This document shows positions 9,575 to 20,175 of a DNA stretch of 33,757 nt, in pieces. The notes under the pieces were generated by a model. It saw nothing but the letters and a program-made list of their open reading frames with translations, was not told the origin of the DNA and made no database searches. This DNA comes from Chara braunii (taxonomy: Eukaryota; Streptophyta; Charophyceae; Charales; Characeae): NCBI GenBank assembly GCA_003427395.1, contig BFEA01000145.1, positions 1,861,780 through 1,895,536 of the forward strand, given 5' to 3'. A program made the position numbers and the translations under genes. Positions within the stretch are counted from its first letter, which is position 1. Every line of letters starts with the position of its first letter.

Positions 9575-11908
9575 AGGGAAATACCTTAGAAAATTATGAA
9601 TGGTTATCAGCCCTGGCCTTTGCTAAACTCTCACGATGGAATCACCAACACGCGTCACTGTTTGGGCGGGCAGTGGTAATCAACAACGTGGTTCTAGTCA
9701 CACTTTGGTATAAATCGATCCTTTGGCCACTTAGCTCAGAGGCACTAAGGACCTTGAAGAGAAAGGTGGCTGCCTTTTTGTGGAGAGGAGACAACGAGAA
9801 TCCCCATGCCATAAGTCGGGTGGCATGGGATTCAGTTATCCAGACCAAGACAAAAGGACGGCTTGACATTCTTGATCCCCTCTGTCAAACCCAAGCCCTC
9901 AGCCTACAATTGGTGTTACGTCTGATTTTCAAATATCAACCGGTATGGAGACCCTTGGCATTGGAACAAGTGGCACGCATGGCCCCTGAAGCACCACCAT
10001 CAGTCCACCCGCTTAGCTGGCTTGAGGATAGATACTGGAGAATCCCTAGGCGCCCCAGGGGGGAGGAGGGGCGGAGAGATGGGTTCTGGCCCCGGCTAGC
10101 CCAAGACAAAAGGAGGGCTTGACATTCTTGATCCCCTCTGTCAAACCCAAGCCCTCAGCCTACAATGGGTGTTACGTCTGATTTTCAAATATCAACTGGT
10201 ATGGAGACCCTTGGCATTGGAACAAGTGGCACGCATGGCCCCTGAAGCCCCACCATCAGTCCACCTGCTTAGCTGGCTTGAGGAGAGATATTGGAGAATC
10301 CCTAGGCGCCCTAGGGGAGAGGAGGGGAGGAGAGATGGGTTTTGGCCCCGGCTTATGAAAATCTAGAGGAAACTTCCACCACCAAACCGCCCTCACCTGG
10401 ATAGGTGGGAGGAGGTAGCGAGACAACCACTCTTTGGTAGCACATGGATTACTAATGAACAAAGCCAGATCTTCTGCAGCTCGGACACCTCATGGAAAGG
10501 ATGGGTAAAGAACGGGGTGACGAGAGTGGGAGACCTCTAGGACAAGGAGACTCTGGATTGGAAGAGTCTGGAAAAGATGAGAGAAACCTTAAGGTACTGC
10601 CATAATATCGAAGCTGCACTGACAGAAATAACAGAAGCCCTACCTATTGGGTGGTGGTCCATCCTCCGCAAAGGCAAGGTGCTGAGGGACGGAGATTGGG
10701 TGGCCATGGAAAGCAAGGCAAACATGGTGGGCCTGGTTCATCTAACTCGGCAAGAGGAGGCCCTGGTGGAATGGAACAATTTGGACAAGAGTGGAGGCTT
10801 AGTTGGTAGCTCGGACCCCTTCCTATGGATCCAGATAGATAAGCTTTACAGAGTTAAGATAGTGGAGGAAGGAGGGAAGAGGCGGGCCTTTTACCCAGAA
10901 ATAAAACTAGAGGTCCTCCCCCTGTATCCGAAGGAGTGGGGTTGAAACCCCGATGTGCGGCACAGCACGCAAAATGCCAAGTGCAAAACACTTTCTAGAC
11001 TAACAGTCAAAGCAACGTATCGGATGCTCAGAGTAAAACGCTGCCTAAAGGACGAGGTGATAGATCGATGGCAAAAACACCTTAACGTAAATAGACAACT
11101 CCTTACCCCGATACGCTGGTTCAGCGACACCAAATGTAAGCCGGCAAAAATTGCATCGCTACAATGACAAATTTTGCACCGGTGCCTGCCAACCAACAAC
11201 TGGTTGATTGACCACACACAACTAGAACAGCAAGGCCGGACCCTTCCCTGGTGCTCTCGGTGTCTGTTGGGTTTTTCGACTAGGAAAAGACTAGAAACCA
11301 TTGAGCACATATTCCTTCAATGCCCTGCAGCCACACTAACTTGGAGGTGTTGGGACAGGGTGTGGCAGCAAATGGTTCCCGGGCAAGTGTGGCCATGGGA
11401 CTGGCGTGCCATCCTAACAGGCCATTATCCTCCCTTTCAAAATGACTTATTAGTGTCCAACATGTTTCATCTATCTCGTAGAACGATCCTATAGGTCCTA
11501 TGGTGGCAAAGATGCACGCTAACTATGGACCAAGTTCAGGTAGAAGGAGAGGAAAGGATGAAACAACTTAAGACACACTTCCAATTGGAACTCTCATAGA
11601 GGTGGAACTCAACGAAGAAATCTCTTGCTAACCTCTTCAGCCCCAAGAATATCCGGGCATGCCTGTCACAGTTTTCCAGAGAATGGCTAGGCGGTGACAG
11701 AGAAGGGTGGGTGGCGGAGGTGTGCTGGTCGGGGACCTGGAATGAAGAGGGAGGAGGATAGATCAGCCAGGGAGAGGTAGTGCCTAGGGACTACAGACTT
11801 AGATTCAAGGACTGGCTGAAAATAGACCCAAGTATCCCTATGAGACCTGCAGAAGAATTCCCCGACCCTTTCCCCCCCCACCCGCAATCCCTGGAAACAT
11901 ACATGTAA
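9575..11908 (+). pseudogene. LINE (L1-like) ORF2, 5'-truncated, copy 2
   Basis: The frame begins inside the RT thumb/connection region (LSRWNHQHASLFGR, then VVINNVVLVTLWYKS and AFLWRGDNE) and runs to the C-terminus. It includes ATYRMLR, the zf-RVT zinc-binding region (LPTNNW, C-x2-C in PWCSRCLL, TIEHIFLQC) and a PFPP end with stop TAA at 11906-11908. After an internal 256-bp duplication all pieces share one frame, broken only by stops at 10364, 10538, 10943, 11165, 11492, 11597 and 11759. Five of these fall where sister copies have Trp. The endonuclease and the catalytic RT motifs are missing, so it is a dead 5'-truncated insertion. Confidence 0.85.
9846..10357 (+). repeat. 256-bp tandem duplication inside LINE copy 2
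   Basis: CAAGACAAAAGGA at 9846 recurs at 10102, and GGGTT(C/T)TGGCCCCGGCT at 10081 recurs at 10337, both offset by exactly 256 bp. The two units are nearly identical, so the event is younger than most point changes. Because 256 is not a multiple of three it shifts the reading frame. Confidence 0.85.
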
Positions 11909-11980
11909 CCCGTCGGTTAATCCTTCCTTCCCTCCCTTCCCAACCTCAGCCGGCGTAGCATAAAAAAACATCAAAAGAGT

Positions 11981-12384
11981 GACAGAGAAAGGGTTCTGCT
12001 AGAAGACCGGAAAGTACCTCTGGGGCCCCCCAAAGGTTCTTCACGGGCCCCAGTCTTGGCATACACAGATAACAAAGCTCCTGCAGCAGAAACACAGACT
12101 GGTACAGGGTGGTACAGGGTGAGGCGGCCTTCAGGGAGAAAACTTGGACGACAACAGCCGAAACTCGGTGCCTGGTATGGAATGACAGAGAAAAGGTTCT
12201 ACTAGAAGCCCGGAAAGTACCACTGGTGCCCCCCAGACTCCCCATTGATTCTTCCCGGGCCCCAGTCCTGTCAGCACAGGAAACAGCAGCTCCTGCAGCA
12301 GAAACACAGTCTGGGACAGGGTGACACGGCCTTCAGGGAGAAGACTTGGATGTCAGTAGCAGAAACTCAGCGCCTGGTACAAGG
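11981..12384. repeat. 203-bp tandem duplication
   Basis: GACAGAGAAA and CGGAAAGTACC at 11981 recur at 12184, and CGGCCTTCAGGGAGAA at 12125 recurs at 12327, a period of about 202-203 bp. The copies differ at scattered positions and by one small extra TGGTACAGGG. No coding pattern was recognised in either unit. Confidence 0.75.
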
Positions 12385-12615
12385 GTGAAGAGGCCGTACT
12401 CCCAATAACTTTTCTCTCAATTGATTCTCTAAAAATTCTGCTCAGTTAAGCCCCTGGATCTCAGGGCGTTCGAAGCAGGCAAGGTTGCCTGCACCAATTA
12501 TTTTCATAAGTTTCATTTCGACGACTTGCACAGTCAATCCCCTGTTTCAGGGTAATCAATGCTGGCAGGAATCTCCTACTTATTTTCTGATTGATTTTCT
12601 GTACTCAATCTGTAT

Positions 12616-12752
12616 ATGGGATGCTGGACCCGTTTTCCAGTAGGTGATGCTCCCCACCAATAGATGGAGCCCCTCCCTGGGGTAGTGGCGACTTCTCTTA
12701 TCAGCACCACTATTGCTAGGGGGTGTTCGGAAAAAAAAAAAAAAAAAAAAAG
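12616..12752 (+). mobile_element. R1 short retroposon, copy with A21 tail
   Basis: GGGATGCTGGACCCG is followed by CCAGTAGGTGATGCT, the exact hallmark CCCCACCAATAGATGGAGC, a variable CTTATCAGCACCACTATTGC block, then GGTGTTCGG and a run of A. It has the same order and end as the copy at 2469. Confidence 0.7.
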
Positions 12753-13285
12753 TACAATGGATGGAACATAACTGTTTCGGTGCCTTTTTCTTTTCTGCAC
12801 CAGCACCATGCATGCAAGCTTTCCCCTCTTCCCTCTAGGATCCATGCCATCTTCATCCTCCTCTTTGCACCGCCTTTCCTTCACCCATAATCGTTTTCCA
12901 TCTCCTGTCTTCTCGCGCTTCCCCCTTACGGCTCGTATGGATCTTGGTCACGCCCCATGCTATCTTTTGCACTATCCTTCTTCCCCCCTTCATCCCCATA
13001 CAGGAACTCCCTACCGACCCCCCTTTAAAATATTCGAAGCCGATAGACGACGACGTGTAAGGAAGATACTCCCCACACGTTGTAATCTGATTGGTCGCGA
13101 AGAAACTCGACTTTCCCTGGGCGATTACCCCAAACTCCCTCCTCACCCCATCCTACCTCAACCTCACTCTCCTTCGACTCCTTCATCTTCTATTCCCCTC
13201 TTCGCAACTATAAAACCCATCTGCCTTGGGGGTTTCTCTTACGGCCCTAGGGAAACCCACTACAAATGATGACTAGATAACAAAA
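12753..13285. other. Non-genic stretch with a possible TATA element
   Basis: C/T-rich sequence with a 153-codon plus-strand frame (12808-13269) that matches nothing I recognise. CTATAAAAC at about 13208 resembles a plant TATA box with a pyrimidine-rich region upstream. No convincing coding region follows, because a LINE fragment begins near 13290. I treat it as unassigned. Confidence 0.3.
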
Positions 13286-13289
13286 CCTG

Positions 13290-15362
13290 CGCTTGAAAAA
13301 ATGTCCTAATGGAAAAATCAACACACTTCTCTATTTGGAAGGACTTTAATCATCAATAATGTTGTACTAACATCTATTTGGTACAAGTCTGCAATCTGGT
13401 CACTCTCCAGGACAGCAACAAAGGCATTGAAAAAGTTATTAATATCCTTTCTCTGGAGGGGAAATCATGAAACTCAAAGAGTAATTCCAAGGGTGGCATG
13501 GCTTACGTTTATTCAGCCTAAATCAAAAGGAGGATTAGGTGTATTAGATTCATCTTTACAATGTCAGGCATTGTCTCTTCAATGGATTAAATCACTGATT
13601 TTTTCACGAGACATTCCTTGGTTGCCAATGACCCTAGAACAAATACAGCGTTTGGCACCATCCACAATTGAAGGAATACATCCGCTCACATGGATAGAAA
13701 ATCGTTATTGGACCATTCCAAGAGGAAAACTACATACACATGAGGAAGAGATTGGGGAGAAAGTGAGCTGTCAAGATAACTTTTGGGGTTCTCTTATTAA
13801 AACATGGAGACAACTTCCACTACCGGACAGACCATTCCCATCAAGATTTGAAGAAGTGTTAAGACAACCTCTTTTTGACAATAGATGGATCACGGATAAT
13901 AATGGGTGTGTTTACAATAGTTCTTCACCTTCATGGTCAACCTGGGTTAAAAGGGGAATCCTGAGGATTAAGGATATATGGAATCCAGAGGCTAAAGATT
14001 GGAAGTCTATAGAGCAACTTAAATCTACTCTCAAATATGCTCATCACCTACACGAAATGTTGGACCAGATAATTTTTTCCATTCCTCTTGACTGGGTAAA
14101 AATATTAAGAAAGGTATACCGCCTGCAGGAGTCTGATTGGGTGGCGGGATATGATTCATGTAATGTATGGATAATAGGTCAGGTGGTTTGTCAACATCAA
14201 ATGAAACAATGGTAAATATTTTTCATCTTCAACAAGATTTTTTTTTGGTTAGGTATGATCCAGATAGAATCGAGTGGGTGCCTAACAAAATGTTATATAG
14301 GATTAGAGTACTAATTCATACAACAACTAATCACACAGCACTTGCTCAATGGCAGACCTACTATCCGAAAATCCCAATAGCAGAACTTCCTCTTGACCCT
14401 GAGGAATGGACATGGTAGGTTTCAAAAAGAGGTAAACACAGTACTCTTCAATCTCTGGCTGTCAAGACAGCCTATCGGATGTTGAGACCCAAAGTCGATG
14501 CCCCAGCAATTGTGCAAGACAGATGGGTAAGGCATCTCAATATCCACATAGACCAGTTGAGAACAGTACGATGGTTTCGGTCCACTAAGAAAGACCAGCT
14601 AAATTTGCCTCACTTCAGTGGCAGATTATGCATAGATGTCTGCCTACCAATGACTGGTTGATAGATCACTCAACACTGGAACAGAGGGGTTTGGCGTTAC
14701 CATGGTGNCNATCTTGTCACAAGTCATTCCACTCAAGGAAATATAGAGAAACGATTGAACATATTTTTACTCAGTGTCCAGGGTCTATCCTTATGTGGCG
14801 ANGTTGGGACTGTATTTGGCGAAGATTAACGGGTCTTGAGTGGCCTTGGGAATGGAGAGCTATCTTATTAGGACAATGGAATCCGGGAGATCAGTCACTT
14901 TCCACATTTCAGTCGAATCTATTTTANCTTGGTAGGAAAGNTATCATATGGGCTATATGGCAAAAAAGGTGTGTCTATGTAATGGAGGAGGTAAGTATGG
15001 AAGGGAAAGAAAGTTNTCAGAATATCAAACAATTTGTGGAAACAGAAATTAGGGCCAAATGGGNTAATCTTAAAATTAAATTNAAATNTCTAACTCNNAA
15101 AAAAGACATCCAAAAATCTATTTGCAAATTCAAAATGGACTGGCTAGGGGATCCTCAGGGGCAAGGAATTGGACAAGTGGTATGGCCTGGTGAGAATGAG
15201 TCTGTGATGCCTCTAAAGAAAAATTATTTGTTACATTTTAATGACTGGTTTGATATTCAGCCAGGGGAATTCCTGAGAAATGTTGCATGTTTTTTTGAAT
15301 TGTTCCCTCCCTCAGAATTAGCTTTAGTAGAACTTCAATGGTTTGGTGGAGGGGAAGAATGA
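13290..15362 (+). pseudogene. LINE (L1-like) ORF2, 5'-truncated, copy 3 (best preserved)
   Basis: Coding begins near the RT C-terminal part (LIINNVVLTSIWYKS, SFLWRGNHETQ, PKSKGGLGVL) and continues with VKTAYRML, then LQWQIMHRCLPTNDW, the zinc-binding region (PWC-x2-C, ETIEHIFTQC), CVYVMEEV and an acidic end FGGGEE with stop at 15360-15362. It has one frameshift between 14167 and 14215, another near 14625, a TAG at about 14416 and a handful of ambiguous N bases. This is the least damaged of the four LINE copies and useful as reference for the others. The endonuclease and catalytic RT motifs are absent, as in the other copies. Confidence 0.85.
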
Positions 15363-15490
15363 TTGATCTTCATTACAAGGATTAGAATTGCTAGAAGGGC
15401 AAGTACTATATGGCAGTCTGATCAAGACTGAAGAGGTGGTTTTGATCCTTTTTTATCAACCTGTAACACTGGACAATTTTTTATGTATAA

Positions 15491-15589
15491 GGGAGGCTGG
15501 ACCCGATTTCCAGCAGGTGCAGCTCCCCACCAATAGATGGAGCCTCCCTGACAGTGCTAGTGGTGTCTGCTCTTATCAGCATCCCTAGC
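15491..15589 (+). mobile_element. R1 short retroposon, copy truncated by assembly gap
   Basis: GGGAGGCTGGACCCG is followed by CCAGCAGGTGCAGCT, the exact hallmark CCCCACCAATAGATGGAGC and CTCTTATCAGCATCCCTAGC, and then the N gap begins. A run of A after the gap (15677-15695) is probably its tail. It starts about 130 bp after the stop of LINE copy 3. Confidence 0.7.
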
Positions 15590-15676
15590 NNNNNNNNNNN
15601 NNNNNNNNNNNNNNNNNNNNNNNNNNNNNNNNNNNNNNNNNNNNNNNNNNNNNNNNNNNNNNNNNNNNNNNNNNNN
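15590..15676. other. Assembly gap (N)
   Basis: Run of N bases between the R1 body and an A run; probably a gap across the R1 tail. Confidence 0.95.
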
Positions 15677-15695
15677 AAAAAAAAAAAAAAAAAAA

Positions 15696-16103
15696 GGGAA
15701 GTCGTGGCTAGGTGATGTGCAAGTAGCAAGTTGGAGAGTGCCGACAATCCGACTACAGTGTATGCACAACTGTGCGTTGGATGACCGCGACGAACTGCGG
15801 GATCTGGGCAAGTTGGTGTAAAGGCTGAGTTGACGGGGTGACGATCGTTGTGGTTTGAAGGTTGGTACATGGCGACCAGGATGGTCAATACCTGAGTGAC
15901 AGGAGTGTGCGTGTACGAGTGGTTATATGGCTAGGGGCCATTATCAGAGAGTAGAAGGACGGGGCGCCTTGATTTTTGGATTCCTCTTCCTTCGGTTCTC
16001 AGAAACTAAGCTCATGGCGAATAGCCGGGTGTTCCCCTCCTAAAGATTGTTTGTATAACCAGAGTTATCTCCCTCTCTCCTCGATCCTCTTCTTCGGTCA
16101 AGC

Positions 16104-16105
<2 letters not shown>
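15696..16105. other. Non-genic stretch
   Basis: Unique-looking sequence between the R1 tail and the (CT)n tract. I see no gene or RNA feature. Confidence 0.4.

Positions 16106-16167
<62 letters not shown>
16106..16167. repeat. (CT)n microsatellite
   Basis: About 31 uninterrupted CT dinucleotides. Confidence 0.95.
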
Positions 16168-16170
<3 letters not shown>

Positions 16171-18667
16171 CCCTTGCTCTTATCTATCTCATGAATGCTC
16201 GAGATTTCCTTGGCCTCACTCGCCCCTGTTGAATTCAATTGGGTCTCGCACAAGCGAGTATCATTGAACTCAAAGGGACCAGTAAGCCTCAGGAGTGCTT
16301 ACCGGTTTTCTGTGTTGATGCGTCTCTCAAACATCCGAAGAATCGTGTATGTGCGATTTGATGCGCATGTGCATTGATTAGGCTAGCTAAGTAAGACTCC
16401 TGCTGAGGTTATGGGATGGCATTGCATGTTTGTCGCTCCCTTGATGAAATTCAATGATGATGGCTGTTGTGATTTGATCGAACTCACACTTCTCTTTTTG
16501 ATCGGTTCGTCGGATGGATGAAATGCAATAGAGCTCATATTATCACGACTGATTGCTCTTGTTATTAAACAGTCGATTGGGTGGACTCGCGTACTCTGAA
16601 TTTGCTTGTGGCATGTGAAACGATTGTTCCGACCCGTCTGGGTGCTGAGTCCCCGCATCCCCATCGCGACCATTCCCGTATAACGAGGAAAGGACATGTG
16701 TATGCGACTGGGACGTACGGGAAGCCATCGCCAAGATCGGTGAACGCTATTATTTTCCACCTGAGACGAGGTGCTCTGCATTCGTAGGCGGTGGTTTTCT
16801 CATCATCGAGACTCACTTCCCTTTGTACTCCTTGTTATTGCCTTTTAATGAGTTCAATTTGATCGCCATCCTGTGGGCGGCGGTGGCACCCCAATGGCCC
16901 AACACTCTGTGTAGTGTTTGTCGCTGCGCAGAGCATTATCGGAAAAGGTGGTTCCACTACCAAACATGTGGTGAAGACGAACACAAGGAAAGAGCAACCC
17001 GGTTGAGGCCATCCACGTCGAATTGCGAGCTCTGTAATGAGCGATGTCGGGATCTGATTCGAAAATGAGATCCCACATGCGTACCTTCGCCCTTCCACTC
17101 TAAGAGACGGCTAGTAGCCCATGCGAAGGCTCAGAGGTACTTTTTGGATTGGATGGATGTTTGATAACTACGCGCGGTCGTTCCCTTCCCGCGCGGCGAT
17201 GACACTTTCTCAATAAACCGGAGCCAAGAGGGGAACTTCAGTTCCGTCTGTGTCCCCACACTCAATTTCCCAAAAATCCTTGGCACACCCCATTTTGCTG
17301 TCTTTCAGGGCCTATTCTGCACAACTAATCACTCCGACCAGAAGACAGCGCAGGGCATGAGGTTGAACGTCACATATGGGAACACAGATTGAATATCTGC
17401 AACATATGTGTCTGCACTGCGAACTTTCGCTCGGGAGCTGTCCCTGTTCCCTGCCCCGCCTCCAGATAGACAGATGACTTCATTCTCCTTCGAGTGGCAG
17501 CCCTGAGCACGACGACAAACAAAGGTCTGCGCTCACTTACCCCGACGAGAGCCTTCATGGAGTCATCCTTAGGACATTATGGAAACACAGAAATTCGGCT
17601 GTGCGAAGGAGCGAACGGCTTATGCTTCCCATGATCCAAGCTGAGGTGAAATTGACAATCAAACAAATGATTTAAACCTAGTGGTCCTTGAGAGTCCAGA
17701 ACAAAGTATGTGCACCACGAGCCCTGAAAAGATTGAATTTCGTGCAGCATTCATTTGGCAGCGATTCCCGGACTTGTTGAACGTCCAAGCTCGGCAGTGA
17801 CAGTGCCTTCAGGTTCTTTTCGGTTCTTTAGTTGGGTGTTGTAGGGACAGAAACCAAGACTGGCTTTTGACCCTTTCTCTAAGGGCATCCTAAGGCTTGT
17901 ATAGATGTTGGTTTCCTGAGTCTTCAAGCACCCATGGCCCCAGCAAAGTTGAGTATCCAATTGAGCCTCTCCTAAAACTTGGCGCCTCGCGCACCGGTGA
18001 TAAAATACATCAACGGCGGGCAGCCTCCAAAAGGGGCCAGCGGCCAATGTATGGCATGTACTGGTGGTTTTCAGATTGTTTTTCAGTCTTTCGTTTTGGT
18101 CCTTCAGTTTGGTTATGGTGGGCTTCACAGTTCTTTTGTGAATGGGTGGTTTCAGGAGTCTCACACTGTGTCACTGCACTTCTATTTCCGCCTTCTGGTA
18201 TTGTAATATTCGAAAGTGCCTACTAGATGTTGTTTTGTTTTCAGGTTGGCTACGTTCTTGCCTTCTGCTTCTGGCGACCTCAGCTGGTGTGGCTGGCTTG
18301 TGCAGCTTTTTTTTGGAGATAATTTCTCTTTTTTTAGTACGACAGAGTCTTAGACTGTTGGGTAGGTAGGAAAGAGTACCCATCAGAGGGCCATCAGATA
18401 GGCAAGTGTGCTCTGTTTCCAGGTTGGTTTGCTCAATGGAGCACATCCTTTAAGCCACCAGTACACCCTGGTCTGGAGGCGCCTTACATACTGTGGGCCA
18501 AGCTTTTCCAAACCGCCAGCGGCATACTTTTCTTCCTTTGTTTGGCTGGCGCCGCCAGGCATTGTGCTCCAGTAGGCTGAGCCATTGCTACAGTGCCTTG
18601 GTGACAAGTTGATTTTCCTGCAAGGCTGGGGCCGTGTAGTGGCAGTTCAAGCCTAGCCGGAGGAGCT
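16168..18667. other. 2.5 kb without a recognised gene
   Basis: This is the longest stretch without obvious repeats, so a host gene or exon could hide here. The only frame with mild interest is plus-strand 16823-17068, with a Cys/His-rich part (CSVCRCAEHY, HYQTCGED, CELCNERC) that does not match a zinc-finger spacing I know. Frames elsewhere are short and overlap on both strands. No splice-site pattern or codon signal convinced me. Confidence 0.35.
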
Positions 18668-18677
18668 GCACAACATT

Positions 18678-19095
18678 TTTATTATTATTATTATTTTTTC
18701 TCTCTCTTTCTTTCTCTTTACTTCACTACCTTTCTACCACTACTCCTAAGCCTATATAGAGGGGACCCCTGCAAGCATAGTGGTAGTCAGAGATGGGGTG
18801 GGGCCGCCAGTGGGGGTCCAGCTAACGCAAAGACCGAGCATTTTGCCAGTAGCTGCACCTCCCTTTCTCATCGTCCCCCACCCCAGAGGCTATCGCCAAG
18901 ACTCTCCCACACACCACACACAACCCACTCACGCTCGCACTCACACCCATGTTGATCATAGACCCCGCTAATACCGATTAGGGGTATCCAGAGGACTATC
19001 ACAGTCCGTTGGCACAGGCGGACATGGGGCTTAAACCCACAACCTCCTGAAGGCCACTTGCTTGCCTAACCAACTGAGCTAGGCCGCTGGATGGG
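18678..19095 (-). mobile_element. Complete tRNA-derived SINE with target duplication
   Basis: Read on the minus strand from 19095, a tRNA-like head carries box A TAGCTCAGTTGGTTAGGC and box B GTGGGTTTAAGCCCC. A body of about 320 bp follows and ends in (AAT)n at 18678. The 10-bp sequence GCACAACATT flanks it at 18668-18677 and 19096-19105, the expected target site duplication. The head is clearly related to the SINE at 1421 (both have TTCAGGAGGT before box B), but the body and tail differ, suggesting module exchange. Confidence 0.75.
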
Positions 19096-19105
19096 GCACA
19101 ACATT

Positions 19106-19351
19106 GTGAGGAACGCCCAAAAAAGCCAAAAAAAAAAAAAAAAACAGTGCCAGGCCTGTTTCCTGGCTTGCACAATAAAAAATGTTTTTTTGGGGGAAAA
19201 AAAACTTAACTACACGTGGCTGGTCAGTCAGAGGATGTTATGATTGTTATCTGAACTTATCTCAAGACGTTAAAAAACAAAAAAAAAAGGGAGGATGGAT
19301 TGTCAAAGTGGCTGGGTTTGCAGCACATTTGGTGTTTTTTTTTTTAATTTT
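19106..19351. other. Leader of the U6 copy, no snRNA promoter seen
   Basis: A/T runs surround otherwise plain sequence. I find neither the plant upstream sequence element (consensus RTCCCACATCG) nor a TATA box about 25-35 bp before the U6 start; a T run of 11 occupies that place. Confidence 0.5.
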
Positions 19352-19369
19352 GTCCTTCGGGACATCTGT

Positions 19370-19401
<32 letters not shown>

Positions 19402-19454
19402 GGCCCCTGCGCAAGGATGACACGCATAAATAGAGAAATGGTTTTTTAAATTTT
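19352..19454 (+). ncRNA. U6: U6 spliceosomal snRNA copy (possibly a pseudogene)
   Basis: U6 snRNA pairs with the 5' splice site and with U4/U2 snRNA and forms the catalytic core of the spliceosome. The copy starts GTCCTTCGGGACAT (5' hairpin), then has AAAATTGGAACG, the invariant ACAGAGA box followed by AGATTAGCATGG, CCCCTGCGCAAGGATGACAC and the 3' GAGAAATGG. All functional core blocks are intact. Compared with the usual plant form the 5' hairpin is shorter by about two bases, and the 3' end reads TTTTTTAAATTTT instead of TCCAAATTTT. No typical plant U6 promoter lies upstream, so a retroposed pseudogene or a lineage with a different promoter are both possible. Confidence 0.9.
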
Positions 19455-19540
19455 CCTTCGAATGCAGGGGGCCAGTCCCAGTACCTTCTTCACTGGCCCC
19501 AGTACCTTTTGCACCCGAATACGATGTAATATGATGTACG

Positions 19541-19670
19541 GTCATTGTTACAGTAGCTGTATTTGGGGTATGCTTTAGTCTAAATAGAGCAATAATGACT
19601 GCCAGTGGTCATTATAGCTGTATTTTGGGAAATTTGGGTTATCTTCCAGTCCAAATACAGCAATAATGAC
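19541..19670. repeat. Two tandem hairpins downstream of U6
   Basis: Hairpin 1 (19541-19599) and hairpin 2 (19608-19670) share arms. In the second, GTCATTATAGCTGTATTT faces AAATACAGCAATAATGAC with 16 of 18 positions pairing and a loop of about 27 bases. The outer edges GTACGGTCATT (19536) and AATGACGGTAC (19665) also nearly complement each other. Could be a small MITE or a small-RNA precursor. Confidence 0.55.
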
Positions 19671-19728
19671 GGTACGTTGTACTCGGGTGAGCTTGTGAAC
19701 AAGATCGCAAAGAAGATCGGAGTTACAG

Positions 19729-19823
19729 CCTGAATCTGGCTGGGTCGGTTAAGAAAGGTGCAGAAAATAGCTATAATTGATCTGCTTATCCGCATCTCTG
19801 CATAAAACATGTCCAGTTTCAGG
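19729..19823. repeat. 95-bp repeat with inverted ends, copy 2
   Basis: Second copy of the repeat at 132-221: it starts CCTGAATCTGG, ends CCAGTTTCAGG and contains ATCTCTGCATAAAACA. Confidence 0.55.
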
Positions 19824-19999
19824 AATTAAATCCAAGCCCCTCTGCTTATCCTAGTGGAACCTTGCCTCAGTGGTGCTACTGACACCCCCTATGAACTTGG
19901 CTGGTGAGGGTTGATCATCACATAGGGGCTGGCAGGGCTGCACTTCTTCCTTTTGTGAGGTGCCAAGCACACATTTCCCAGCTTTGGGCTTCTCTCCAC

Positions 20000-20175
20000 T
20001 ACTCACTAGCTCAGTGTTTAGAGCACCGGTTGGAAATGCACATTGTGGTATGAAGTTGCGGGCTCAAAACTCAATCACAGCCTTGCTCATGGACACCAGC
20101 AGGGCGTTAGAATGACGCATGGCTCGACGCACACCCCCTTGGGCTGATCTCCCCAGTCTGGCATATCACACACAG
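20000..20175 (+). mobile_element. tRNA-derived SINE (family S2), plus strand
   Basis: Box A TAGCTCAGTGTTTAGAGC lies at 20007-20024 and box B-like GGGCTCAAAAC at 20060-20070. The head is followed by ACCCCCTTGGG and CCCCAGTCTGGCATATC. The same modules occur in the minus-strand copy at 3655-3945. It ends where a hAT-like terminus begins. Confidence 0.6.

Noticed and set aside
4530-11494. Recoding of TGA and TAG as Trp
   Set aside because: Both stop codons replace Trp and the copies also carry frameshifts and truncations, so mutation of dead copies is more likely than an altered code.
12808-13269. 153-codon plus-strand frame with a TATA-like element near its end
   Set aside because: No recognisable motif, pyrimidine-rich composition, and the TATA lies at the 3' side of the frame.
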